From Treponema sp. Marseille-Q4130 (GTDB taxonomy: Bacteria; Spirochaetota; Spirochaetia; Treponematales; Treponemataceae): 64,000 bases of DNA. The notes beneath the pieces were generated by a model, which worked only from the letters and a program-made list of their open reading frames with translations, was not told the DNA's origin and made no database searches. Below, in pieces: positions 8,615-18,171 of this stretch. The DNA lies in NCBI RefSeq assembly GCF_014334325.1, contig NZ_JACSET010000012.1:1-64000 (forward strand), given 5' to 3'. Positions within the stretch are counted from its first letter, which is position 1; each line of letters starts with the position of its first letter. Made by a program: the position numbers and the translations under genes.

Positions 8615-9379
8615 TCAGCGTTTTCCGCCCATCGCGACCGACGCATTCGCATCGAGCGGATTGTTGTAATCGATATATGCCATAACTTCTTCGGCAAAGC
8701 GTTTGTCGATCATCTGCTTGTGCGTCATGATATTTCCGATATAGTTGAGTGTTGACTGCGGCGTACTGTTTGCGCGCACGCGGTTCGCACCCGCGTTGTA
8801 CATCGCAAGCGCGGGGATGATATTTCCGGCGATGTTGAGGCAAAAGCGCAAGTGCGCCATACCGTAGCGCGCGCTGACTGCGGGATTGAAAAAATCTTTT
8901 TCGCCGAGCTGAGGAAACGAGCGGTCGTTGAGCTGGAAGAGCCCGCGGTCGATTGAGCTGTTCGTATTGTAATTGACCGCGCGTATATTGTAGCGGCTTT
9001 CCGTATATGCGAGCGAAAATGCGAGCGACAGCGGAATATCGTTTTTGTCGGCGAATTCGAGGATGGCCAGCGTAATGTCGCGGTTGTTCGTTTCGCTGAT
9101 ATAAAAATCTTCGACGGCGAGCCGGTAATACGGCTGGCGGTACAGCGTGAGCCCTTCGTCTCCGTGCCGGACGACGGCGGGTTTGTCGGACAGCGGCGTA
9201 TTGAATTCCGCCCGTATTTTCGGCCTTTCGTTTTTCGCTGCGGGAATGTCGAAGGGGGCGACCTTTTGTTCGGGAAATATAAAAAATATCGACAGCGACA
9301 ATGCGCCGAGCACGCTTATACAGATGAGAGCGCTTTTCCCTGTCTTTGCAAAATCTTTTCCGTTCGGTTTGTATTTCAT
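8615..9379 (-). CDS. Membrane-anchored lytic transglycosylase (SLT domain)
   Basis: Cleaves peptidoglycan glycan strands. From the ATG at 9379 the product is about 254 residues: a cytoplasmic stub, a membrane segment (about residues 17-34, SALICISVLGALSLSIFF), a spacer and a C-terminal Slt/GEWL-type domain with the catalytic Glu in YTESRYN, the following SSIDRGLFQLN and AMYNAGANRV, all typical of the family. The frame is open a further 49 codons to a TTG at 9526; neither start has a clear ribosome site, and I prefer 9379 because it puts the anchor at the N-terminus. Its last 34 codons are duplicated at 6981-7083. Confidence 0.85.
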   Translation of the reverse strand: MKYKPNGKDFAKTGKSALICISVLGALSLSIFFIFPEQKVAPFDIPAAKNERPKIRAEFNTPLSDKPAVVRHGDEGLTLYRQPYYRLAVEDFYISETNNRDITLAILEFADKNDIPLSLAFSLAYTESRYNIRAVNYNTNSSIDRGLFQLNDRSFPQLGEKDFFNPAVSARYGMAHLRFCLNIAGNIIPALAMYNAGANRVRANSTPQSTLNYIGNIMTHKQMIDKRFAEEVMAYIDYNNPLDANASVAMGGKR

Positions 9380-9664
9380 TTTTGTTATACCGATAATTGC
9401 CGTGCGTTTTCCGAAAAACGGCAGGCATGAACAACTATACCGTAAAACTCGGACAATTGCTATCTTCCGTAGACCGCTTGTAGACCGCTGCGGATTTTGC
9501 TTTTGCAGATTTTGTTTTCTTTTCAAACCTTGCGTTTAGTGATATAGTGTACCCGCAATGCTCGGATCGACGGGCACGATAAAAGCGTTGTCCGGAATAT
9601 CGGCGTTGCCTGAATCCGAATACAAAAAACGCAAACGCGCAGCATAAGGAATGGAGGCTCTATT

Positions 9665-11758
9665 TTGAAAAAGCGTTTTTCTCTTCGTTACAAACTTCTC
9701 GTTATCTTCGGGTGTATGGCTTTTCTGACGAGTTCAATCTTATCGCTCATAGCCGTACTTTCATCTCGCAAAGCGGTCATTGAAAAAGTGGAAACGCACC
9801 TTATCGACAAAGCAAACGACACGGCGGAAATCGTCGACGGGCGTATTGCAATCTTTTTTCAACTTCTTGAGGATATTGCGCGGGAACCCGTTCTGAAAGA
9901 TCCCGCAGTGTCATATCGGGAAAAGGCGGATTATCTGCAAAAAGCGGTTTCTTTGAATGAAAAAATCGAACAGCTTAATCTGTACGGACTTTCCGGCGTA
10001 CGTACGACGAGCGACGGAACGATCGTGGATGTGCACGATCGGGATTGGTTTAAAGCCGCTTCTGCAGGTCATACGTTTATTTCTGAGCCGCTTCTTTCCA
10101 GGTCGCTGAATAAATTTACGATCATACTTGCAACGCCCTTATATGATAACGATCACAATATGATCGGTGTATTAAACTGCGTTGTCGACGCGAAACTTCT
10201 TACAAATCTTATTTCCGATATCGTTGTCGGTGAAACAGGCAATTGCTATATAATGGGTAAGAGCGGTGTCATTATCGCAGATAAAGATATCGAGCTGGTT
10301 AGAAGTCAAGCGAATATCATCGAGCAGGCAAAGACGAATAAAGAGCTTACTTCGTGCGCCGCTTTTTTGGAGCACGTTTTGGATACCGACGAAAGTGAAA
10401 TCGGTTACTACACATACCAAGACGAAACCTATATCGCTTCTTTTGCGAAAATGAAAATGGCCGACTGGTCGGTTATTATCCGCGCTCCCGTAAACGAATT
10501 TTTGGGAGCGGTAAACACCTTGCGCCTTTCGCTCATAGGTCTCACCGCGATTATGTTAGTTATCGCAGTTATCGGTATCTATCTCATTGCGCGCGCCATA
10601 GTGAAACCGATTCAACGAGTCGTCGGTGCATTGCGGAATATTTCACAGGGTGAAGGCGACCTTACCGTCCATCTTCCGGTAAACGGCAACGATGAGATCA
10701 CCGATATGGCCGAATACTTCAACGAAACGATCGCGAAAATCGGCCGCTCCATAAAGACCGTCGGAGAGAACTCCGGCACGATGGAAGCCATCGGCGAAGA
10801 GCTTGCGTCGAATATGACCCAAACGGCAAGCTCCGTACACGAAATCAGCGCGAATATCGACGGCGTAAAACAGCAGGCGCTGACACAGGCGGCGAGCGTG
10901 AGTGAAACGGCCGCGACGATCGAAGAGATCGTTCGTACGATCAAACAGCTTAACAACAGCATCGAAACGCAGGCGGCAAGCGTCGCCCAGTCGTCGGCAT
11001 CGGTGGAAGAGATGGTCGCGAACATCGGTGCGGTTACGCAGACGCTCGAACAGACGGATGACGTTATCAAAACGCTTGCGGATGCGACGGCTGACGGCAA
11101 AGGTAGCGTCGTCAGCGCCAATGCGGTGACGCAACAGATCGCCGAAGAATCGGGGAGTTTGCTTGAAGCCTCGAGCGTCATACAGCACATCGCAAGTCAG
11201 ACGAACTTGCTTGCGATGAATGCGGCGATCGAAGCGGCGCATGCGGGAGAGGCGGGGAAGGGTTTTGCGGTCGTTGCCGATGAGATTCGAAAGCTTGCCG
11301 AAGATTCTGCAATGCAGGGCAAGACGATAACGGAGACGCTGAAAACGCTCTCCGGAGAAATCGAAACGCTGTCGGCGTCGTCGAAAACGGCGGAAGAAAA
11401 GTTCAATACGATTTTCAATTTGTCGGAGCAGGTAAAATCGATGAGCGATCGATTGACGGAAGCGATGCGCGAGCAGGAAAACGGGAGCAAAGAAGTGCTT
11501 GCGGCAATAAAGAGTATCAGCACGGTGACGATGGAAGTGCAGAGCGGTTCTGAAGAGATGCTGAAGGGCGGGGAGAGCGTTGCCGGAGAGATGCGGAAGC
11601 TTGACGATCTGACGCGCATCATTACGGACAGCATGAATGAAATGGCGTCGGGAGCGGTGCAGATAAACAACGCGGTGCAGGAAGTGAACCGGATTACGCA
11701 AGAGAATAAAACGAGCATCAAAAAGCTGGCTGAGGAAGTGGGTAAGTTTAAAGTATGA
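9665..11758 (+). CDS. Methyl-accepting chemotaxis protein (MCP 2)
   Basis: A 697-residue chemoreceptor with the same order of domains as the one at 48: membrane segment, periplasmic Cache-like sensor, membrane segment near 290-315, HAMP and MCP signalling domain. Start is TTG, preceded by GGAGG at 9653-9657; the same TTG with GGAGGCTCTA leader is used by the receptor at 43583-45673. From about residue 210 to the end, and a few bases beyond the stop, it is nearly identical to that receptor, while the first 200 residues differ strongly. The signal sensed is unknown. Confidence 0.95.
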   Translation: MKKRFSLRYKLLVIFGCMAFLTSSILSLIAVLSSRKAVIEKVETHLIDKANDTAEIVDGRIAIFFQLLEDIAREPVLKDPAVSYREKADYLQKAVSLNEKIEQLNLYGLSGVRTTSDGTIVDVHDRDWFKAASAGHTFISEPLLSRSLNKFTIILATPLYDNDHNMIGVLNCVVDAKLLTNLISDIVVGETGNCYIMGKSGVIIADKDIELVRSQANIIEQAKTNKELTSCAAFLEHVLDTDESEIGYYTYQDETYIASFAKMKMADWSVIIRAPVNEFLGAVNTLRLSLIGLTAIMLVIAVIGIYLIARAIVKPIQRVVGALRNISQGEGDLTVHLPVNGNDEITDMAEYFNETIAKIGRSIKTVGENSGTMEAIGEELASNMTQTASSVHEISANIDGVKQQALTQAASVSETAATIEEIVRTIKQLNNSIETQAASVAQSSASVEEMVANIGAVTQTLEQTDDVIKTLADATADGKGSVVSANAVTQQIAEESGSLLEASSVIQHIASQTNLLAMNAAIEAAHAGEAGKGFAVVADEIRKLAEDSAMQGKTITETLKTLSGEIETLSASSKTAEEKFNTIFNLSEQVKSMSDRLTEAMREQENGSKEVLAAIKSISTVTMEVQSGSEEMLKGGESVAGEMRKLDDLTRIITDSMNEMASGAVQINNAVQEVNRITQENKTSIKKLAEEVGKFKV

Positions 11759-11830
11759 TGAGCTGCGCACAGGCTGCTTAAAATGCCGCAGCTGTGTGCA
11801 CCCGATCATGTATCATTAAGTTTTTTTCAG

Positions 11831-11861
11831 ACGGCTTCGTTTGTGCGGAGCCGTTTTTTTT
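11831..11861 (+). terminator. Rho-independent terminator after MCP 2
   Basis: Stem ACGGCT (11831-11836) with AGCCGT (11849-11854), followed by eight T residues, 72 bp after the MCP stop. Confidence 0.75.
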
Positions 11862-11886
11862 CTTCAAATGATGAGAACATACTCAA

Positions 11887-11915
11887 TTGTAAGGCTCTTC
11901 CAAATATGATATAGT
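11887..11915 (+). promoter_or_regulatory. Sigma-70-type promoter for the Lrp/AsnC gene
   Basis: TTGTAA at 11887-11892 and TATAGT at 11910-11915 with a 17-bp spacer, just upstream of the ribosome site GAGGAG (11931-11936). Confidence 0.5.
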
Positions 11916-11943
11916 AATACGATATACTTTGAGGAGTCGTAGT

Positions 11944-12438
11944 ATGGATATTGCCGAAGAGATTCTCGATTTACTGCGTGAAAATGCGCGCCTTTCCGTC
12001 GAAGACATTTCCGCGATGACGCGAAAGACGGAAGACGAAGTGCGTGCTGTGATTAAAAAACTCGAAGACAGCGGTGTCATCATGAAATACGCGGCTATCG
12101 TCAATCCCGAAAAAGACGGCGAATTCAAAGACCGTGTGCACGCCGAAATCGAAATACAGGTTACGCCCGAACGCGACAGGGGTTTCGATGCGATCGCCGA
12201 CAGGATATGGCGCTTTCCGCAGGTAAAATCGCTCTACCTCATGAGCGGCGGTTATGATCTCAAAGTGATCATCGAAGGCGATACGCTGAAAGAAGTTGCG
12301 CTCTTCGTCGCGAGTAAACTTTCGACGATCGAAGGCGTACGCTCGACGAAAACGCATTTTATTTTAAAAACATATAAAGAAAACGATATCGTTTACGTCG
12401 AACAGGATCGCGACGGCCGTGAAGGAGTAACCGCCTGA
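11944..12438 (+). CDS. Lrp/AsnC family transcriptional regulator
   Basis: A 164-residue regulator: winged helix-turn-helix (residues about 1-55, with LLRENARLSVEDISAM) and a C-terminal RAM ligand-binding domain (about 70-150, with LMSGGYDLKVIIEG). The ATG at 11944 is chosen over the TTG at 11929 because GAGGAG lies 7 bp before it. The stop overlaps the start of the aminotransferase by one base (TGATG), so the pair is translationally coupled; the regulator probably answers to an amino acid handled by that enzyme. Which amino acid cannot be told. Confidence 0.9.
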   Translation: MDIAEEILDLLRENARLSVEDISAMTRKTEDEVRAVIKKLEDSGVIMKYAAIVNPEKDGEFKDRVHAEIEIQVTPERDRGFDAIADRIWRFPQVKSLYLMSGGYDLKVIIEGDTLKEVALFVASKLSTIEGVRSTKTHFILKTYKENDIVYVEQDRDGREGVTA

Positions 12439-13625
12439 TGAACACGCGCGACGATCGCTTTTCCAAAAAAATTCTCGCAACACCTCCGTCGGGCATCCGC
12501 AAATTTTTCGATTTGATAATCGGTCGCGACGATATCATCTCTCTCGGTGTCGGCGAACCCGATTTTCCGACGCCGTGGCAGCTGCGCGAAGAAGCGTTTT
12601 ATCATCTCGAAAAGGGGCAGACTTCGTATACGTCGAATTGGGGGCTTCTCGAACTGCGTGAAGAGATCGCGCGTTACCTTGCGCGCTACGGTATGTATTA
12701 CAATCCGAAAAACGAAATTATCGCAACGATCGGCGGATCGGAAGCGGTGGACGCGGTACTCCGTTCCGTCTTGAATCCCGGCGATGAGATCATCGTGTGC
12801 GAGCCGTGCTACGTTTCGTATCAGCCGCTTTCCGAACAGTGCGACGCAACCCTCGTTCACTTGGATACGAGCGAAACGGATTTTATCCCGACGGCGGAAA
12901 AAATCGCAGGCGCGGTCACCGAACACACGAAAGCGCTCATGCTGTGCTCTCCGTCGAATCCCACGGGACGCATGATCCCGAGCGACGAGCTTGCAAAAAT
13001 TGCGGAAGTGGTCAAAGCGCACAAGCTCTGGTGCATCAGCGATGAAATTTACGGCGAGCTCGTATACGACGGACGTAAGCACGTTTCGATCGGCAGTTTT
13101 CCGGGCATGAAAGATTACTCGGTCATCATCAACGGATTTTCGAAATCCTTTGCAATGACCGGATGGCGCATCGGCTATCTCGCGGCGAACGCGGAATTGA
13201 CAAAACAGGTGTGCAAGCTGCACCAGTATTCCACGATCTGCGCTCCGATCATGAGCCAATACGCGGCGATTGAAGGTTTGAAAAACGGATGGAACGAAGT
13301 CGAGAGGATGCGACGGAGTTACGAGCAGCGGCGGAATCTCATGTATAAAGCGTTTTGCGATATGGGACTTCCGTGTACGGAAGGTGAAGGCGCGTTTTAT
13401 CTTTTTCCCGATATCCGTTCGACGGGTTTGACGAGCGAAGAATTTGCAACGCAGCTTATCGAAAATTATCAAGTAGCGGTCGTGCCGGGTACCTGTTTCG
13501 GAAAGGGCGGCGAAGGATTTATCAGATGCTGCTATGCGACCGATATTAATAAAATAAAGATTGCCGTTTCGCGCATAGCGGAACTGGTAGGTGAGCTTCG
13601 GAAAAAGCGGGAGACTAATCGTTAA
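12438..13625 (+). CDS. Class I/II pyridoxal-phosphate aminotransferase
   Basis: Transfers amino groups between amino acids and 2-oxo acids. The 395-residue protein has the fold-type I signature: substrate segment SLGVGEPDFPTP near residue 35, the PLP-phosphate region GGSEAVDAVLRS, SNPTG near residue 175, the PLP lysine in NGFSKSFAMTGWR, and the C-terminal arginine region GFIRCCYA. It resembles AspC/PatA-type aspartate or aromatic aminotransferases; substrate specificity is not readable. Coupled to the Lrp/AsnC regulator upstream, with GAAGGAG at 12421. Confidence 0.92.
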   Translation: MNTRDDRFSKKILATPPSGIRKFFDLIIGRDDIISLGVGEPDFPTPWQLREEAFYHLEKGQTSYTSNWGLLELREEIARYLARYGMYYNPKNEIIATIGGSEAVDAVLRSVLNPGDEIIVCEPCYVSYQPLSEQCDATLVHLDTSETDFIPTAEKIAGAVTEHTKALMLCSPSNPTGRMIPSDELAKIAEVVKAHKLWCISDEIYGELVYDGRKHVSIGSFPGMKDYSVIINGFSKSFAMTGWRIGYLAANAELTKQVCKLHQYSTICAPIMSQYAAIEGLKNGWNEVERMRRSYEQRRNLMYKAFCDMGLPCTEGEGAFYLFPDIRSTGLTSEEFATQLIENYQVAVVPGTCFGKGGEGFIRCCYATDINKIKIAVSRIAELVGELRKKRETNR

Positions 13626-13628
13626 CAC

Positions 13629-14981
13629 ATGGATGCAGCGATACCTATTTTAATAGCAGTCGTTTTTGCGGCCGTCGTCGCATCTCTCATTTTGGCGCTT
13701 CGTTCCGCGGCGGCACGAGGTGAAAAAGGTGCCGGTGCGGGAGGCAAACAAAAGAGCAGACGCCTCGTTATCCGCGAGTGTTCGAAAAAGCTCGCGCGCG
13801 ATCCGCGCAACGTGGAGGCGCTCTCGACACTCGGAGACCTATACTATGACGAAGGAAATTGGGATAAAGCGTTCCCGCTCTACAACCTCCTTTTCGATTT
13901 GATACCGACGCACGTCGAAATCAATGCGGGAAAGGCGGCTGCGCGGCAAGGAATTTCCGCGTTTCATCTCAATAAATTTGAAGACGCTGAACGCGGACTT
14001 TTGGCCGCATGCAAATTCGAGCCGGACAATTTCGACGCAAACTTTTATCTCGGCCGGCTCATGTATCAAAAAAACGAATATGAAAAAGCCGTCCTTTGTT
14101 TGCGGAAAGCGAGATCGCTCAATCCCGAATCGACGGAAACGGACGAACCGCTCGGTTTGGCGTATTTTAAATCGCAGCATTACCGTGAAAGTATTCCCTT
14201 CCTTCGCCGCGTGCTCGATCAGGATCCGACCGACAAAGACGCGCTTTTTGCGATTGCGACGGCGATGGATAAAACGGGCTACGGCGATAAAGCGCTTAAA
14301 GTGTTTATGCACTTGCGCCCGGATCCCCAATACGGCGCTCAGTCCTGTCTTTCGGCGGGCTTGATCCACGAACACGCAAATCAATATCAGCTTGCGGAGC
14401 AGGATTACGAAATCGGTTTAAAGCTCGAAGAGGTTCCACTTGATCTGCAGACGACGCTGCGCTATCGGCTCGCGAACGTGTATCTCGCGCAAAAAAATAT
14501 CGGCAAAGCGCTCACCTATCTCAAAGAGATACAGGATACGGTGCCGGGCTATAAAGACGTGCCCGCTCTGATCCAGCGCTATCAGGAACTCAATACGAAC
14601 GCGAACCTGCAAACCTACCTCATGTCGCCGACGGGCGATTTTGTAGCGCTCTGCCGCCGCTTTGTCGCTTCGTATTATTCCGATGCGACGGTAAAGATCG
14701 AAGACTCTACGGTGACGCAGGAGTTCGTCGAAATCCTCTGTACCGTCGATACGCCGCGCTGGGAAGATTCCGAGCTGTTCCGTTTTTACCGCAGCACCGG
14801 AGCGATCGGTGAATTGTACGTGCGCGAATTTCACGCAAAGCTCCGCGATATGAAATGCGACAAAGGTTTTTGCATCACGGCGGGTGCGTTTACCGAAGGC
14901 GCGCACAAATTTTCCGAAGGCCGTCCCATCGATTTGATCGAAAAAGGCCGCCTTGTTTCGATGCTGAAAAAGCTTATGTAA
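13629..14981 (+). CDS. Membrane-anchored TPR-repeat protein
   Basis: A 450-residue protein with one N-terminal membrane segment (residues about 4-23), a short basic-Gly linker, and tetratricopeptide-type helix pairs from about residue 45 to 315 (for example ALSTLGDLYYDEGNWDKAFP, NFYLGRLMYQKNEYEKAVLC, EPLGLAYFKSQHYRESIPFL). The last 120 residues are not TPR and I do not recognise them. It starts 3 bp after the aminotransferase stop and may belong to that operon. Probably a scaffold on the inner membrane; partner unknown. Confidence 0.85.
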   Translation: MDAAIPILIAVVFAAVVASLILALRSAAARGEKGAGAGGKQKSRRLVIRECSKKLARDPRNVEALSTLGDLYYDEGNWDKAFPLYNLLFDLIPTHVEINAGKAAARQGISAFHLNKFEDAERGLLAACKFEPDNFDANFYLGRLMYQKNEYEKAVLCLRKARSLNPESTETDEPLGLAYFKSQHYRESIPFLRRVLDQDPTDKDALFAIATAMDKTGYGDKALKVFMHLRPDPQYGAQSCLSAGLIHEHANQYQLAEQDYEIGLKLEEVPLDLQTTLRYRLANVYLAQKNIGKALTYLKEIQDTVPGYKDVPALIQRYQELNTNANLQTYLMSPTGDFVALCRRFVASYYSDATVKIEDSTVTQEFVEILCTVDTPRWEDSELFRFYRSTGAIGELYVREFHAKLRDMKCDKGFCITAGAFTEGAHKFSEGRPIDLIEKGRLVSMLKKLM

Positions 14982-15022
14982 GCGGAAAATCGGCTGTAGG
15001 ACCGGCAGCAGCTCCGCCCTTT

Positions 15023-15170
15023 GCGCGGGGAACTTCGCACTTCGTGCTCGTTGCAAGTCGCGCGGGGAACTTCGCACTTCGTGCTCGTTGCAAGTCGCGC
15101 GGGGAACTTCGCACTTCATGCTCGTTGCAAGTGGCGCGGGGAACTTCGCACTTCGTGCTCGTTGCAAGTC
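15023..15170. repeat. Four head-to-tail copies of a 37-bp repeat
   Basis: Units at 15023-15059, 15060-15096, 15097-15133 and 15134-15170. Units 1, 2 and 4 are identical; unit 3 has two changes. Each unit holds a small palindrome, GCACTTCGTGC. There are no spacers, so this is not a CRISPR array. A single related copy, on the opposite strand and lacking about 7 bp, is found near 34772-34805. The frame of the following gene is open through the array but there is no reason to think it is translated. Confidence 0.9.
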
Positions 15171-15244
15171 GCGTGTCTTTTCGCAATCGATATCGAAATT
15201 TTCCGTACTTCCCTTTATCCGCCGTTTCCATTATAACTATCAAT

Positions 15245-16849
15245 ATGCGTTCAAACACTACGGTCGATATCCTCGACTCGACACTGCGCGACGGCGTACA
15301 GGGCGAGGGGATCAGTCTTTCGGTTCAGGATAAAATTCACATCGTGCACGCGCTCGACGAACTCGGAGTTGCGTATATCGAAGCGGGGAATCCCGGCTCG
15401 AATCCGAAAGATATGGAATTCTTTCAGGAGATAAAAAAAACGCCTCTTGCAAACGCAAAGCTCTGCGCTTTCGGTGCGACGCGCAGAAAGGATATTTCGT
15501 GCGCGGAAGACGTAAACGTGCAAAGCCTTTTGGCTGCGGAGACGGAAGACGTCGTCATATTCGGAAAGTCGTGGACATTCCACGTCGTCGATATTATTAA
15601 AACGACACTCGAAGAAAACCTTTCGATGATCCGCGATACGTGTGCGTTTTTAACAAAAAACAACCGCCGCGTCATCTACGACGCCGAACATTTTTTTACC
15701 GGTTACAGACACGATAAAGACTATGCGCTGAAAACGCTCGCCGCGGCGATCGAAGGGGGAGCCGGTGTACTCACGCTTTGCGAAACGACGGGCGGCTGCC
15801 TCATCGGCGAGTGCAAAAAAGCGGTTGCCGATGTGTGTGCGCATTTCGGACGCGAAGCCCTTATCGGTATCCACACGCACGACGATTCGGGGCTTGCCGT
15901 TGCGAACTCGCTCGTCGCGGTCGAAGCGGGAGCCCGCCACGTGCAGGGAACGCTCCTCGGTTTCGGAGAACGCACGGGAAACGCGAACCTTGCGACCATC
16001 ATCGCCGACTTGCAGTTGAAGATGGGCTATACCTGCCTTCCGGATGAAAAACTGAAATCGCTTACACCGATCGCGCGGCGAGTAGCCGAAATCGCGAATA
16101 TCGCCCTGAATCCGCAGCTGCCCTATGTCGGCGCGAACGCGTTTGCGCACAAAGCGGGCATGCACATCGATGCGGTTATCAAAAATCCCGACGCGTACGA
16201 ACACATCGCTCCCGAAAGCGTCGGAAACTCCCGCGTGTTCCTCATGAGCGAAGTTGCCGGCCGCAGCATGATCATCGAAAAGATTAAAAAATTCGATCCG
16301 GCGATTCAAAAAGACGATCTGGTCGTTTTGGAAATTATTAAAAAAATGAAAGAGCTCGAATTCGAAGGCTACCAGTTTGAAGGAGCCGATGGAAGTTTCG
16401 AACTGCTCGTGCGCAAAACGATCGGAAAATACCAGCCGTTTTTTACGCTGCATTATTATCAGACGAGCGGCATCAATCCGAGGCCCGAAAAGGGAGTCAA
16501 CGCGTGCGCGCAGATTAAAGTTGAAGTCGACGGACAGATCGCGGTGAGTGCGGGCGAAGGCGACGGCCCCGTCAACGCGCTCGATATCGCGCTCCGCCGT
16601 GCGCTCGAAAAATTTTATCCCGCAGTAAAAAAGATCCGGCTCACCGATTTTAAAGTCCGCGTCATCGACGGAAAGTCCGCGACCGCAGCGCGCGTGAGAG
16701 TCCTCATCGAAAGCACCGACGGAAGCGATTCGTGGACGACGGTCGGCGTTTCGGCGGATATCATGGAAGCCTCTTGGCTTGCCCTCGTCGATTCGTTCGA
16801 ATATAAATTGATAAAAGATATCGAAAAACATTTTCGAAAAATGATATGA
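15245..16849 (+). CDS. cimA: (R)-citramalate synthase
   Basis: Condenses pyruvate and acetyl-CoA to citramalate, the entry to the threonine-independent route to isoleucine. The 534-residue product has the LeuA-like TIM barrel starting with ILDSTLRDGVQGEG, the metal-binding GIHTHDDSGLAVANS, GTLLGFGERTGNANL, then NAFAHKAGMHIDAV, and a C-terminal LeuA allosteric dimer domain (from about residue 400). The DGVQGEG signature and overall length fit the citramalate-synthase subgroup (TIGR00977 type) rather than classic isopropylmalate synthase; this is a family-level inference. The ATG at 15245 is chosen because homology starts there; no good ribosome site precedes it. leuB follows 63 bp later. Confidence 0.88.
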   Translation: MRSNTTVDILDSTLRDGVQGEGISLSVQDKIHIVHALDELGVAYIEAGNPGSNPKDMEFFQEIKKTPLANAKLCAFGATRRKDISCAEDVNVQSLLAAETEDVVIFGKSWTFHVVDIIKTTLEENLSMIRDTCAFLTKNNRRVIYDAEHFFTGYRHDKDYALKTLAAAIEGGAGVLTLCETTGGCLIGECKKAVADVCAHFGREALIGIHTHDDSGLAVANSLVAVEAGARHVQGTLLGFGERTGNANLATIIADLQLKMGYTCLPDEKLKSLTPIARRVAEIANIALNPQLPYVGANAFAHKAGMHIDAVIKNPDAYEHIAPESVGNSRVFLMSEVAGRSMIIEKIKKFDPAIQKDDLVVLEIIKKMKELEFEGYQFEGADGSFELLVRKTIGKYQPFFTLHYYQTSGINPRPEKGVNACAQIKVEVDGQIAVSAGEGDGPVNALDIALRRALEKFYPAVKKIRLTDFKVRVIDGKSATAARVRVLIESTDGSDSWTTVGVSADIMEASWLALVDSFEYKLIKDIEKHFRKMI

Positions 16850-16912
16850 GCGCGCATATCGGATTTTAATAATTAATAAAATTCGATTGTATGTGCGCTA
16901 AGTGAGGTTGAT

Positions 16913-17998
16913 ATGAAAAAAACGATTGCGCTTATTCCCGGCGACGGGATCGGACCGGACGTCGTAGCGGAAGCGGTGCGCGTGCTTGACGCCGTCGCAA
17001 AAAAATACGGGCACGAATTTGTATACAAAAATGTCGTTGCGGGAGGGGCTGCGATCGACAGCCGGCAAAATCCGCTTCCGAAAGACCAGCTCGATATCTG
17101 CCTCGCATCCGATGCGGTGCTGCTCGGAGCCGTCGGCGGGCCGAAGTGGGACAACGTCGCGCCTGAAATGCGCCCCGAAAAAGCGCTCCTCGGTTTACGG
17201 GGCGGCATGAAAGTGTACGCGAACCTCCGTCCCGCCGTCATGTTCAAACAGCTCAAAGAAGCCTGTCCGCTCAAAGATTCGGGCGACGGCATCGACATCC
17301 TCATCGTGCGTGAATTGACCGGCGGCATCTATTTCGGCGAGCGGGGTACGTCGGAGGACGGAAAAACCGCATGGGATACGGAAACGTATTCGTGGCATGA
17401 AATAGAGCGCATCGTGCGGCTCGGCTTTGAAGCGGCGCAAAAGAGGCGGAAAGTGCTCACGGTCGTCGACAAAGCGAATATCCTCAACACGAGCCGACTG
17501 TGGCGCAAAGTCACGGAAAGCGTCAAAGGCGATTATCCCGACGTTTCGCTCGGCTATATGTATATCGACAACGCGGCGATGCAGCTCGTGCGAAACCCGA
17601 AGCAGTTCGACGTCATCGCGACGAGCAATATGTTCGGCGATATTTTAAGCGACGAAGCGAGCCAAATCACGGGTTCCATCGGCATGCTCGCATCCGCGTC
17701 TCTCGGCGACGGAAGCGGGCCGGGACTCTACGAGCCGATTCACGGATCCGCGCCCGACATTGCGGGTAAAGATGCGGCGAATCCGCTTGCGACTATTTTA
17801 TCCGCAGCGATGCTTTTGCGCTACAGCTTTCACGCGGAAACCGAAGCGCGCGCGATCGAGACTGCCGTCGAAAGCGTGCTCGACGAAGGCTGGCGCACCG
17901 GAGACATCGCGGGAGATATTGCGGCGGTAAAAGCTGCGGGAAAACTTGCCGGCACGAAAAAGATGGGCGAGCTCGTCGCCGAGCGTATTGCGGGATAA
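16913..17998 (+). CDS. leuB: 3-Isopropylmalate dehydrogenase
   Basis: NAD-dependent oxidative decarboxylation of 3-isopropylmalate (leucine) and, with citramalate synthase next door, probably of 3-methylmalate (isoleucine). The 361-residue protein is full length, opening with [14 protein letters not shown], with [10 protein letters not shown] (substrate loop), VDKANIL, the metal aspartates in [12 protein letters not shown], and [14 protein letters not shown] near the nucleotide site. Ribosome site GAGG lies 7 bp before the ATG. leuC and leuD are not in the window. Confidence 0.95.
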   Translation: MKKTIALIPGDGIGPDVVAEAVRVLDAVAKKYGHEFVYKNVVAGGAAIDSRQNPLPKDQLDICLASDAVLLGAVGGPKWDNVAPEMRPEKALLGLRGGMKVYANLRPAVMFKQLKEACPLKDSGDGIDILIVRELTGGIYFGERGTSEDGKTAWDTETYSWHEIERIVRLGFEAAQKRRKVLTVVDKANILNTSRLWRKVTESVKGDYPDVSLGYMYIDNAAMQLVRNPKQFDVIATSNMFGDILSDEASQITGSIGMLASASLGDGSGPGLYEPIHGSAPDIAGKDAANPLATILSAAMLLRYSFHAETEARAIETAVESVLDEGWRTGDIAGDIAAVKAAGKLAGTKKMGELVAERIAG

Positions 17999-18041
17999 GG
18001 CACGGGCGGTTCAAAGATAAAGATAGACGGGCGGAAAAAAT

Positions 18042-18078
18042 TTGCGGAACAATTTTTTATCGAAAGATCGTTCCGCAA
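18042..18078 (-). terminator. Terminator-like hairpin after the sugar transporter operon
   Basis: Nine-base-pair stem (TTGCGGAAC at 18042-18050 with GTTCCGCAA at 18070-18078) followed on the minus strand by a run of six T. It lies about 95 bp past the permease stop at 18172 and could also slow plus-strand transcripts from leuB. Confidence 0.5.
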
Positions 18079-18097
18079 TCAACAACCCCGACGCAGA

Positions 18098-18130
18098 GCG
18101 TCAGGGTATTGAACCCTCCACACGAATAAA
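18098..18130. repeat. 33-bp interspersed repeat, copy 1
   Basis: A hairpin arm GCGTCAGGG followed by a conserved tail ending CACGAATAAA. A copy with about six mismatches lies at 60763-60795. Both sit in intergenic space near the 3' ends of genes, and in both the GCGTC arm pairs with a GC-rich arm just upstream. Confidence 0.5.
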
Positions 18131-18171
18131 ATACCCGGGTACTTCCGAAAACTTCAGCTTCCGGCAGTACC

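Larger units (their letters stand above)
5905..8717. repeat. Direct tandem duplication: mnmE tail, surface protein, transglycosylase tail
   Basis: Copy 1 runs 5905-7083 and copy 2 runs 7084-8717. Each contains the mnmE 3' end, a small outer-membrane-type gene on the minus strand and the 3' end of a lytic transglycosylase gene. The join lies at 7083/7084, where transglycosylase codons abut mnmE codons with no spacer or obvious microhomology. The mnmE tails differ at 4 of 101 positions and the transglycosylase tails at about 2 of 100, whereas the two surface proteins are only roughly 60% identical by eye. The copies differ in length because copy 2 carries an extra structured repeat at 7959-8258. 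Confidence 0.85.

Noticed and set aside
10643-11809. Long minus-strand open frame over MCP 2
   Set aside because: Antisense shadow of the MCP signalling domain; the same shadow occurs opposite the other receptors.
15023-15170. Regular 37-bp periodic repeat, considered as a CRISPR array
   Set aside because: Units are head to tail with no spacers, and no cas genes are present.
14855-15244. N-terminal extension of citramalate synthase by 130 codons
   Set aside because: The frame is open by chance across the end of the TPR gene and the tandem repeat; family homology starts at 15245.
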